From assembly GCA_007126835.1 (NCBI GenBank), contig SLAO01000066.1, positions 1 to 11,794 of the forward strand: a stretch of DNA of 11,794 nt, written 5' to 3'. Source of the stretch: Nitriliruptorales bacterium. GTDB lineage: Bacteria; Actinomycetota; Nitriliruptoria; Euzebyales; Egibacteraceae. The translations under genes and the position numbers were made by a program. The notes under the pieces are model-generated. The model did no database searches, had not been told where the DNA came from, and was given only the letters and a program-made list of their open reading frames with translations. Shown here one piece after another: positions 1 through 5,332 of this stretch (its first letter is position 1; each line of letters begins with the position of its first letter).

Positions 1-105
1 CAAAGACGCCCGGGTTGGGGTGCCAGGGCGACACGCGGGGCGGCGTGGGAGCTGGCGTGTCGCAAAGACGCCCGGGTTGGGGTGCCGGGGCGACACGCGG
101 GGCGG
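1..105. repeat. 43-base direct repeat (two copies, 62-base period) with inverted arms
   Basis: Positions 1-43 and 63-105 are identical except for one base (A at 25, G at 87). They are separated by 19 bases. The sequence GCGACACGC occurs at 28-36 and again at 90-98, and its exact reverse complement GCGTGTCGC lies between them at 55-63. The central arm could therefore pair with either copy. The element begins at the first base of the window, so more copies may lie to the left. It sits 14 bases beyond the anti-sigma stop codon, so on the minus strand it could act as a terminator or a mobile intergenic repeat. There is no T-run, and its function is unknown. Confidence 0.8.
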
Positions 106-118
106 TCCCAGCCGACGG

Positions 119-400
119 CTACCCGCAGCCTCGTCGTCGGGACCGGGCCAGGGGCCGCCCACGCCGGCGAGCGACCGCTCGGGTGCCGCTCAGGGCTCGG
201 ATGCGCTTCCACACCCGCTCTGGCGCCGCCGGCACGTCGAGCGCGAGGGCCTCGGCTTCCTTGGCTCGTTGCACGATGCGACGAAACTCGGTGACCTCGT
301 CAGCGCACCTTCGGCACCGCGCCAGATGCGCCGACGAGGCCGGCGTTGCGGACTCGTCAAGGGCCAGGAGCGTCAACTCGTCTGGGTCGAGATGCTCCAT
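119..400 (-). CDS. short zinc-binding anti-sigma factor (ZAS-type), no membrane anchor
   Basis: This is a 93-residue protein. Its N-terminus (MEHLDPDELTLLALDES) and the motif H25-x3-C29-x2-C32 match the zinc-associated anti-sigma domain that binds ECF sigma factors. I chose the ATG at 398-400, with GAGGAAGGGG just upstream; an in-frame GTG directly precedes it. The gene overlaps the end of the sigma factor gene by 44 bases, which implies translational coupling and a cognate pair. Many anti-sigma factors continue through a membrane helix into an extracytoplasmic domain. Here the protein ends after a Trp-Lys-Arg-Ile helix with an arginine-rich tail, so it is either a soluble RsrA-like regulator or a truncated membrane one. 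I saw no obvious continuation in the other two minus frames. Confidence 0.82.
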   Translation of the reverse strand: MEHLDPDELTLLALDESATPASSAHLARCRRCADEVTEFRRIVQRAKEAEALALDVPAAPERVWKRIRALSGTRAVARRRGRPLARSRRRGCG

Positions 401-977
401 CACGCGCCCCTTCCTCGCCGTTCAAGCGTCGCCGCAGCGCCTCGAGGCCTCGACGGGAGTGGCTCTTGACGGTCCCGAGGGGCAACCCGAGGCGGTCGGC
501 GATCTCGGTCTGCGTCAGGTCGTCCCAGAACGTGAGGGACAGGACCTCGCGTTGCGCAACGGGCAGGTCACGGATGAGCGCAGCGACGAGCATTCGGTCG
601 GCCAACTCCTCGGTCGCGTCGGAGGGGTCCTCGGCCTCGGCGATCTCGCCGACGGGGTCCGGGATCCGACGGGAACGGCGCAATTGGTCCAAGGCGCGGT
701 GCCGAGCGATCCCAGCGAGCCAACTGGGCATCTCGCCGCGCCGGGGGTCGAACTTCGCGCGAGCCGACCATGCCTCGGCGAACGTCTGCGCAGCGGCCTC
801 TTCAGCGTCGGCGACCGAGGGCAGCATTCGCTGACAGATCCCGAGGACGAGGCCGGCCCACGCGTCGTACACCTCCCGCAGCGCTTGCTCGTCACCAGCG
901 ACGAAGCGGGCCTCGACACCGGACCGCGAGGTTGAGGCCTCAGGCAGGGATTTTCCGACCAGCGGGGTGGGCGGCAC
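357..977 (-). CDS. ECF-family RNA polymerase sigma factor
   Basis: This 206-residue protein has the two-domain layout of an ECF sigma factor. Region 2 spans about residues 24-101 and binds core polymerase and the -10 element; it includes the DAEEAAAQTFAEAW and WLAGIARHRALDQLRR helices. Region 4 spans about 133-186 and recognises the -35; its helix-turn-helix is at about 155-176 (TQTEIADRLGLPLGTVKSHS). The start is GTG at 975-977, immediately after the sortase TGA (TGAGTG), so translation is probably coupled to the sortase. The anti-sigma gene overlaps its 3' end. The arrangement indicates a sigma factor transcribed with, and probably controlling, its own envelope operon. The target promoter is inferred, not shown. 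Confidence 0.95.
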   Translation of the reverse strand: MPPTPLVGKSLPEASTSRSGVEARFVAGDEQALREVYDAWAGLVLGICQRMLPSVADAEEAAAQTFAEAWSARAKFDPRRGEMPSWLAGIARHRALDQLRRSRRIPDPVGEIAEAEDPSDATEELADRMLVAALIRDLPVAQREVLSLTFWDDLTQTEIADRLGLPLGTVKSHSRRGLEALRRRLNGEEGARDGASRPRRVDAPGP

Positions 978-1724
978 TCAACGCTCCAGTGGGAGGGCGA
1001 CCACGACCACGTTGTCGTCGTAGCTGCCGGTTTGGGAATCAAATTTCCCGCCGCAGGTGATCAGCACGAGCTGATGCGGTCCCTCGCGCCGGAACAGGTC
1101 GGCGCTTGGCAGTTCGCTCTTGTCGTACTGCACGCGCGTGGTGACCTCGAAGGTCACGGTGGAGCCTTCGCGCGTGTCCACCTCGATGCGGTCGCCGCGC
1201 TGGGCATGGCGCAGGGGAAAGAACGCTCCTTCGCCCTGTGCCCGACTGTCGACGTGAGCGCTCAAGACCGCGCTGCCCTGCTCGGACCCGGGCGCCACCC
1301 CCGGCTCGAACCATCCCGCCCGGTCGACGTCATCGGGCACATCCATCACACGGCCGGACATCCCCACCGGATCGATCGGCGCCGCGATGCCGAGGCGATC
1401 GAGGCGGACGGCCTCAGGAGCGCTTAGCCCGGCCGGCAGATCACTCAAGCGTGCGGAGCCGACTGAGATCTCTGCCGGCGATCGTGAGCTCGTAGAGGAC
1501 GCAGTAGAGGCCGCGCGCTCCTCCGCGTCGGCGCCAGGGGCGCTTGCCGGCGAGGACGAACGGACCTCGACCGCCTCGGGAAGCGTCACCGATGGTGCGG
1601 AAGGGTCTGGTGCGGGAGGGTCGCCGAACCCAGCTGGGTCGGAGATGCCCAGCGCGCCGGGCGTCCCCACGAGCAGCGTGAGCCCGATGACCAGGGTGAT
1701 CACCGTCGGAGGCTTGGTGCGCAT
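978..1724 (-). CDS. class F sortase (LPXTG-type transpeptidase family)
   Basis: This is a 248-residue protein. An N-terminal hydrophobic segment (about 7-26) acts as signal or anchor, followed by a long Pro/Ala/Ser-rich linker (27-103) and a sortase beta-barrel (about 104-246). The family's histidine is H157 (SAHVDS) and its cysteine is C224 (LITCGGKFD). The strand YDDNVVVVA follows, as in class F enzymes. No arginine lies between C224 and the strand end, where the catalytic Arg is expected. I chose the ATG at 1722-1724 because AAGGAG lies 8 bases upstream; a longer in-frame start at 1751 would place the signal segment too far in. Sortases cleave a C-terminal sorting motif and transfer the protein to the cell wall. 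The upstream co-directional DUF4397 protein is the obvious candidate substrate. Confidence 0.92.
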   Translation of the reverse strand: MRTKPPTVITLVIGLTLLVGTPGALGISDPAGFGDPPAPDPSAPSVTLPEAVEVRSSSPASAPGADAEERAASTASSTSSRSPAEISVGSARLSDLPAGLSAPEAVRLDRLGIAAPIDPVGMSGRVMDVPDDVDRAGWFEPGVAPGSEQGSAVLSAHVDSRAQGEGAFFPLRHAQRGDRIEVDTREGSTVTFEVTTRVQYDKSELPSADLFRREGPHQLVLITCGGKFDSQTGSYDDNVVVVALPLER

Positions 1725-1739
1725 CTGCCTACTCCTTGT

Positions 1740-1780
1740 GCGGCACGGCACGATCGGCGATGGCCGTCGTGCCGTGCCGC
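1740..1780 (-). promoter_or_regulatory. strong intercistronic hairpin directly upstream of the sortase ribosome binding site
   Basis: Positions 1740-1753 and 1767-1780 are perfect 14-base inverted complements. A further 4 base pairs form inside (1755-1758 with 1763-1766), leaving a GATG loop and one bulged base. On the minus-strand transcript the hairpin lies after the DUF4397 stop and ends 2-3 bases before the AAGGAG of the sortase. There is no U-tract. It may be a partial terminator, an RNA processing or stabilising structure that sets a high surface-protein to sortase ratio, or a modulator of ribosome access. Confidence 0.75.
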
Positions 1781-1863
1781 AATGGCCCTTCCCGCAGCGG
1801 CGGGGCGGGGCAGGTCGTGAGCGGCTCGGTCGGAGCGCCCACGTCCGGCGTCAGTTAGGTGAG

Positions 1864-2682
1864 CTAGACCCGGGAACGGACGAGCCGAGCCCCCGCGCCC
1901 AGCGTCAGGGTGGCGCCAGCGATCATGGCCAGGGCGGCCCACAGCGGGAGACCGGGGTCGGCCAAGCCGCCGGAGCCAGCGGGCACCGACTCGGGGTGCT
2001 CGTCGGTCTCGCCGCTTCCGAGGCCGTCGATGGTCTGGACGATCAGGTCGAGGGTGCCTTCTTCGGCCGAGCCGATCGCGTAGACGAGGTAGTGGGTTCC
2101 GGCCGCGAGGTCGAGGTCGGCGGGCCCGATCACGGCGTCGTCCTCCCCGGCCAGCGTCACGTCGGCGGTGTAGCTGCCGGCTGGGACCTCGACCGTGCCC
2201 TCGTCCCCGTTGGTGAAGCCCTCGATGATCACGTCGCCGTCTGCCCGCACGTCGGTGGCCGGGGCGGCCGCTGCGTGGCGTGCGGTCAAGCGGGCATCAC
2301 CTTCGCCGAGCTCGGAGACGTCATTGGCGAACGCGGACAAGGCTGGCGTGCCGTCCTCGGTCAAGTGCGCGACCAGCGACACGTTTGCTCCGCCGGGAAC
2401 GTCGTAGTCGTCCTCGGCGATGACCGGGTCGTCGGCGTCGGGATCAGCCCCGGCTTCGTAGACAGCGATGGAGTAAGTGCCTGCCGGCAGCGGCTGCGGG
2501 TCGGTGGCGGTCTGGGGCTCGAAGCCTTCCAGGAACGGCTCGCCGTCCACCCAGACATCGACGGTTGCGCCCGGGATGCCGTGGACGACCGAGACGTCGC
2601 TCTCGTGGCTCGAGGCCAGCGCGGGGACGGCGAGGGCGAGGAGGAGGATCGCGACGAGTGCCGCGGTGATGGATGTTCGCAT
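1864..2682 (-). CDS. secreted, C-terminally anchored DUF4397-domain surface protein
   Basis: This is a 272-residue protein. It has a signal peptide with probable cleavage after VPALA at residue 23. Two tandem beta-rich repeats follow: about 28-125 (VVHGIPGATVDVWVDG...FLEGF) and 126-222 (LTARHAAAAPATDVRADG...IIEGF), as in DUF4397 proteins. After a short acidic/Gly linker come VPAGSGG (233-239), a hydrophobic helix (about 245-264) and a basic tail (RLVRSRV). That tripartite end is the layout of a sortase sorting signal, although the motif is not LPXTG. The start ATG at 2680-2682 has AAGGAG 9 bases upstream. It is the first gene of the operon with sortase, sigma and anti-sigma factor. The extracellular role of DUF4397 is unknown; the family is recognised by its VxVxHG...VDVxVDG pattern. 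Confidence 0.88.
   Translation of the reverse strand: MRTSITAALVAILLLALAVPALASSHESDVSVVHGIPGATVDVWVDGEPFLEGFEPQTATDPQPLPAGTYSIAVYEAGADPDADDPVIAEDDYDVPGGANVSLVAHLTEDGTPALSAFANDVSELGEGDARLTARHAAAAPATDVRADGDVIIEGFTNGDEGTVEVPAGSYTADVTLAGEDDAVIGPADLDLAAGTHYLVYAIGSAEEGTLDLIVQTIDGLGSGETDEHPESVPAGSGGLADPGLPLWAALAMIAGATLTLGAGARLVRSRV
1966..1986 (-). other. candidate sortase recognition motif VPAGSGG
   Basis: These seven codons encode VPAGSGG, placed 5-6 residues before the C-terminal hydrophobic helix and basic tail of the DUF4397 protein. This is where LPXTG-like pentapeptides lie in wall-anchored proteins. The V-P-x-G core keeps the proline and glycine of LPXTG but lacks the threonine before the Gly. 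Assignment as the sorting site is inferred from position and from the sortase gene next door. Confidence 0.45.
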
Positions 2683-2790
2683 GCGGGTGGGCTCCTTGCT
2701 CGTTGAGACGGGTCACCAGGTAGTACGACCAGTATCATGCGAACGGATGCAGATTGCGACTAAGAATTGATAAAAGTTTCCGGGTGCGAT
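2683..2790 (-). promoter_or_regulatory. probable promoter region of the DUF4397-sortase-sigma operon
   Basis: This stretch upstream of the DUF4397 ATG contains AAGGAG at 2692-2697. Around 2745-2782 is the most AT-rich patch of the window. Read on the minus strand it contains GGAAAC, then about 17 bases, then CGCAA, which resembles the GGAAC-type -35 of ECF promoters with a poor -10. A GATACT hexamer nearer the gene (about 2734-2739) could be a housekeeping -10, but no good -35 accompanies it. The exact promoter is therefore uncertain; only the location is supported. Confidence 0.35.
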
Positions 2791-2886
2791 CCGTGGGGCG
2801 GCAGGAGCCGGGGGTGGGAGGAGCCGCGGCTGGGGTTGCGCCCACCTGTACGGCGTGGGGGGCGGAGAGCCTGGCGGCGCCGTCAG

Positions 2887-3038
2887 CGTCCGCGCGCGAT
2901 CAGGCCGGCCCGCGCGCGATCAGGCCGGCCCGCGCGCGATCAGGCCGGCCCGTGCGCGATCAGGCCGTGAGCGTCCTCGGGCGAGCAGCCGTGAGCGTTC
3001 TCGCGCGAGGATTCGTCAACGTCCGCGCGCGAACAGGT
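2887..3038. repeat. tandem array of 20- and 24-base related units
   Basis: Positions 2891-2966 hold 3.8 copies of the 20-base unit CGCGCGCGATCAGGCCGGCC; the first three copies are identical. From 2971 the array continues as degenerate 24-base units (2971-2994, 2995-3018, 3019 to about 3038) sharing the pattern GCGTyCnCGsGCGA. The block starting at 2887 joins both types, since GCGTCCGCGCGCGATCAGG at 2887 resembles CGTCCGCGCGCGAACAGG at 3020. The middle unit contains the palindrome CTCGCGCGAG (3000-3009). The rightmost unit overlaps the last codons and stop of the DUF2905 gene. The 333 bases between the DUF4397 start (2682) and the DUF2905 stop (3016) otherwise contain only the operon promoter region and a G-rich patch (about 2794-2870). 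Confidence 0.85.
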
Positions 3039-3234
3039 TGACCAGCACCGTCAAGACGATCGAGATGATGACCATGGACGTGATCGGGATGAACACCCGG
3101 GAGTTCTCGCCCTCGTGGCGGATGTCGCCGGGCAGGCGGCCGAACCAGGCCAACCACCCGAGGTTCGCAGCGACCCCCACGAGGATCGCGACGATCCCCA
3201 CGGCGATGAGCAGCGTGCCGATCGAACGGTCCAT
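3016..3234 (-). CDS. DUF2905 family small membrane protein
   Basis: This is a 72-residue protein with two predicted membrane helices (about 6-26 and 50-68). They flank the conserved loop FGRLPGDIRHEGEN (31-44), which is the hallmark of the DUF2905 family; length and layout match that family. I chose the ATG at 3232-3234 (MDRSIGTLL) because TGGAGG lies about 6 bases upstream; an in-frame start at 3279 would add 15 residues outside the family's usual N-terminus. It is transcribed divergently from the SAM hydrolase gene, sharing a short intergenic region with a 21-base tandem duplication. Its last codons (FARGR-stop) are part of the tandem repeat array downstream. The biochemical function of the family is unknown. 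Confidence 0.88.
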   Translation of the reverse strand: MDRSIGTLLIAVGIVAILVGVAANLGWLAWFGRLPGDIRHEGENSRVFIPITSMVIISIVLTVLVNLFARGR

Positions 3235-3250
3235 CGCCTCCAGACTAGAG

Positions 3251-3292
3251 CCGGCCACGCCCCGTTTCGCCCCGGCCACGCCCCGTTTCGCC
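3251..3292. repeat. perfect 21-base tandem duplication in a divergent promoter region
   Basis: Positions 3251-3271 and 3272-3292 are identical (starting CCGGCCACGCC and ending GTTTCGCC). They lie between the divergent DUF2905 start (3234) and the SAM hydrolase start (3324), overlapping where promoter and operator elements would be. The spacing of two helical turns would suit a pair of regulator sites, but a simple replication-slippage duplication is equally possible. Confidence 0.8.
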
Positions 3293-3310
3293 TCGGTCGA
3301 CCCGTCCGGT

Positions 3311-3324
3311 TAAGGTCCCGGCGA
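3311..3324 (+). promoter_or_regulatory. candidate -10 element for a leaderless SAM hydrolase transcript
   Basis: TAAGGT at 3311-3316 fits the actinobacterial -10 pattern TANNNT. The A of the ATG at 3324 is 8 bases downstream, which is where transcription would start. No clear Shine-Dalgarno lies at the usual spacing; the AAGG falls inside the -10 itself. This suggests an mRNA beginning at the start codon. No convincing -35 was found. Confidence 0.45.
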
Positions 3325-4169
3325 TGTTCCGGCTGATCACGTTCTTGTCCGACTACGGTCTCGGCGACCCCTTTGTCGGGCTGTGTCACGCCGCGATCCT
3401 CCGCGCGTGCCCGGACGCCCGGATCATCGACTTGTCCCACGCGGTCGCTCCGCACGACGTCGTGCACGGTGCCGCGCGCCTGGCCGACGCGGTGCCCTAC
3501 GTGGACGGGCCCGCGGTGCACCTGGCGGTCGTCGACCCGGGTGTGGGCACCGGTCGCCGCGCCCTCGCCATCGAGGCGGGCGAGCACCTGTTCGTGGGGC
3601 CCGACAACGGGCTGCTGCTCGACGCGGTCGAAGCCGTCGGCGGGCTGACGTCCGCGTGGGCCCTCGACGACGAGCGCCTCTTGGCGCACGTCACCGCACG
3701 AACCTTCCACGGCCGTGACCTGTTCGCGCCGGTGACGGGCCAGCTCGCCGCTGGGGCGCCGGTCTCGCAACTGGGCCGCCGGCTGGATCCCGACGACCTG
3801 GTGCGGCTTGGCCACCCGCAGGTATCCACCTCGCTTGGCTACCTCGACGTCCCGGTGCGAGACATCGACCGGTTCGGCAACCTGCAGCTGGCCTGCCGCC
3901 CGGATGTGCTTGAGGACGTGGGCATCGCCACCGGCCGCGCGACCGTCGTGCATGCGCGCGGGGTCGCGTGGACCGCGCGCCGGGTCCAGACGTTCGGGGA
4001 TCTGGCGCCGGGCGAGATCGGGCTGCTCGAGGACTCCTTCGGCTGGGTCGCGGTGATCGTCGGAAACGGTGACGCCGGGCTGCGGCTCGGGATCGGCCTG
4101 CACGAGCCGGTGACCCTGGAGTCGCACGTCGAGGTGGACCTCGACGGCAGTGATGCGCGCGATGCGTAA
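3324..4169 (+). CDS. SAM hydroxide adenosyltransferase (SAM hydrolase, DUF62 family)
   Basis: This 281-residue protein belongs to the DUF62 family, related to fluorinase and chlorinase. The family converts S-adenosylmethionine and water to adenosine and L-methionine. The N-terminal nucleotide-binding half shows FLSDYG (7-12), VVDPGVGTGRR (69-79) and VGPDNGLL (91-98). The conserved Asp-Arg-His set reads as D71, R78 and H129 (TFHGRDLFAP), the set known from archaeal DUF62 hydrolases. The C-terminal half contains DRFGNLQL (182-189). Length is normal for the family. The start ATG at 3324 has only weak SD-like sequence and is probably read from a leaderless transcript. The cellular purpose is unclear; SAM-pool control is an inference. 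Halogenase activity is not supported. Confidence 0.94.
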   Translation: MFRLITFLSDYGLGDPFVGLCHAAILRACPDARIIDLSHAVAPHDVVHGAARLADAVPYVDGPAVHLAVVDPGVGTGRRALAIEAGEHLFVGPDNGLLLDAVEAVGGLTSAWALDDERLLAHVTARTFHGRDLFAPVTGQLAAGAPVSQLGRRLDPDDLVRLGHPQVSTSLGYLDVPVRDIDRFGNLQLACRPDVLEDVGIATGRATVVHARGVAWTARRVQTFGDLAPGEIGLLEDSFGWVAVIVGNGDAGLRLGIGLHEPVTLESHVEVDLDGSDARDA

Positions 4170-4178
4170 GCCGTCTTC

Positions 4179-4213
4179 GGGCGTTGGACCCCTGCGGTGG
4201 ACCCAACCCGCCC
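4179..4213 (+). terminator. possible terminator hairpin after the SAM hydrolase
   Basis: GGGCG TTGG at 4179-4187 can pair with CCAA (4203-4206) and CGCCC (4209-4213), with two bulged C bases. It starts 9 bases after the TAA. There is no T-run, which is common in GC-rich actinobacteria. It would separate the SAM hydrolase from the epimerase operon. Confidence 0.35.
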
Positions 4214-4236
4214 TCTGAGCCGTTGGCGTGACCGCG

Positions 4237-4265
4237 TACGCTAGGGCCCCTCCCCGACAAAGGAG
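4237..4265 (+). promoter_or_regulatory. candidate -10 element and strong ribosome binding site for the epimerase operon
   Basis: TACGCT at 4237-4242 matches TANNNT and would give a leader of about 24 bases. AAAGGAG at about 4259-4264 is a strong Shine-Dalgarno and fixes the TTG at 4274 as the start codon. No clear -35 box was seen. Confidence 0.4.
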
Positions 4266-4273
4266 CCGGTTCG

Positions 4274-5332
4274 TTGACCGACGGCGACCGCCGCGTGCTC
4301 ATCACGGGCATCTCCGGGCCCGTCGCCACCGCCCTGGCGTCCCGGCTCGAGGCCGACGAGCGGGTCTCCTACGTCGGCGGTGTGGACCTTGTCGAGCCTT
4401 CGCAGCCGCTTGGGCGCACCGAGTTCATCCGCGCGGACCTGCGCAGCCCGCTGGTGGCCAAAGTCATCGAATCGACGCGCATCGACACCCTGGTGCATCT
4501 GGGCATCACGACGACCCCCGGTCAAGCCGGCGGTCGAGTGCGGATGAAGGAGCTCAACGTCATCGGAACCATGCAGCTGCTGGCCGCGGCCCAGAGGGCG
4601 CCGCGGCTGCGGCGCGTGACCGTGCGCTCGACGACCGCGGTGTACGGCAGCTCTCCGCAGAACCCGTCGCTGATCACCGAGGATCTGCCGCTGGGGGCGC
4701 CGCCACGGTCGGGCTACGCGAGGGACGCGACCGAGATCGAGAGCTACACACGCGCGCTGCAGCGCCGGCGCCCGGACCTCACGATCACGGTCCTGCGCCT
4801 GGCGAACACGGTGGGGCCGTCGGTGGAGACCCCGCTGACCCTCTACTTCGGGCTGCCGGTCGTGCCGACCGTGCTCGGGTTCGACCCGCGCGTCCAGCTG
4901 CTGAGCGAGGCCGACGCGGTCGGGGCGATCGAGCGCGCCACGCTGGAGCCGCGGCCGGGCATCTACAACATCGCCGGCGCCGGCGTGGTGTACCTGTCCC
5001 AGGCGATCCGGATGGCGGGCAAGCCCAGCGCCCCGATCCCCAAGCCGATGATGCCCTGGTTGGCCGGGGTGCTGCGCCGTGCCGGCTGGGTGGACTTCAC
5101 CGCTGATCAGCTGGGGTTCCTGGTACACGGGCGCGTTGGTGACACCACCCGGATGCGGGAACGGTTCGGGTACCATCCGAAGGCGAGCACGCGAGAGGCG
5201 CTGGAGGCCTTCCTCGCCGAACGCAACTTCGAGCCGGTGCTCGACCCGGCGATGCTGGAGGCCCTCGAGCGCAGGCTGTACCGCGCGCTGGTGCGCCACG
5301 GTCCGCGGGAAGCCCGAGAGGTGCGCACGTGA
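4274..5332 (+). CDS. NAD-dependent epimerase/dehydratase family protein (extended SDR)
   Basis: This 352-residue protein starts at TTG, fixed by AAAGGAG 8-9 bases upstream. The Rossmann motif is TGISGPVA (11-18, GxxGxxA form), with an acidic D38 after the second strand. RSTTAVYG (118-125) carries the usual Ser/Thr and matches the SDR active-site strand. The tyrosine motif reads Y148-A-R-D-A152, so the canonical YxxxK lysine is missing. The C-terminal part (about 180-350) resembles the substrate domain of sugar-nucleotide epimerases. It overlaps the acyltransferase gene by four bases (GTGA), so the two are translationally coupled. A similar epimerase-like/acyltransferase gene pair is known in other actinobacteria, including mycobacteria (Rv0501/Rv0502). 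The substrate is unknown, and classical GalE activity is doubtful given the missing Lys. Confidence 0.88.
   Translation: MTDGDRRVLITGISGPVATALASRLEADERVSYVGGVDLVEPSQPLGRTEFIRADLRSPLVAKVIESTRIDTLVHLGITTTPGQAGGRVRMKELNVIGTMQLLAAAQRAPRLRRVTVRSTTAVYGSSPQNPSLITEDLPLGAPPRSGYARDATEIESYTRALQRRRPDLTITVLRLANTVGPSVETPLTLYFGLPVVPTVLGFDPRVQLLSEADAVGAIERATLEPRPGIYNIAGAGVVYLSQAIRMAGKPSAPIPKPMMPWLAGVLRRAGWVDFTADQLGFLVHGRVGDTTRMRERFGYHPKASTREALEAFLAERNFEPVLDPAMLEALERRLYRALVRHGPREAREVRT

Noticed and set aside
119..220. Frameshift that would restore a membrane segment in the anti-sigma factor
   Set aside because: The two other minus frames over the tail give no hydrophobic helix, and one stops quickly.
1387..2706. 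439-codon plus-strand open frame across the sortase and DUF4397 genes
   Set aside because: It is antisense to two genes with clear domains, signal peptide and ribosome binding sites. Its product is a Gly/Val/Asp-rich, non-family-like sequence typical of GC-rich shadow frames.
2794..2870. G-rich plus-strand patch as a G-quadruplex
   Set aside because: The G-runs are separated by loops of about 11 and 13 bases, longer than normal for stable quadruplexes.
2891..2966. Regular 20-base repeats resembling a CRISPR array
   Set aside because: The units are directly contiguous with no unique spacers, and no cas gene is present.
3051..4127. 358-codon minus-strand open frame opposite the SAM hydrolase
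   Set aside because: It crosses the DUF2905 gene in another frame and lies antisense to a fully conserved DUF62 protein.
3324..4169. Possible fluorinase or chlorinase rather than SAM hydrolase
   Set aside because: The Asp-Arg-His set of DUF62 hydrolases is present and no halometabolite cluster is near. Hydrolase is the simpler call.
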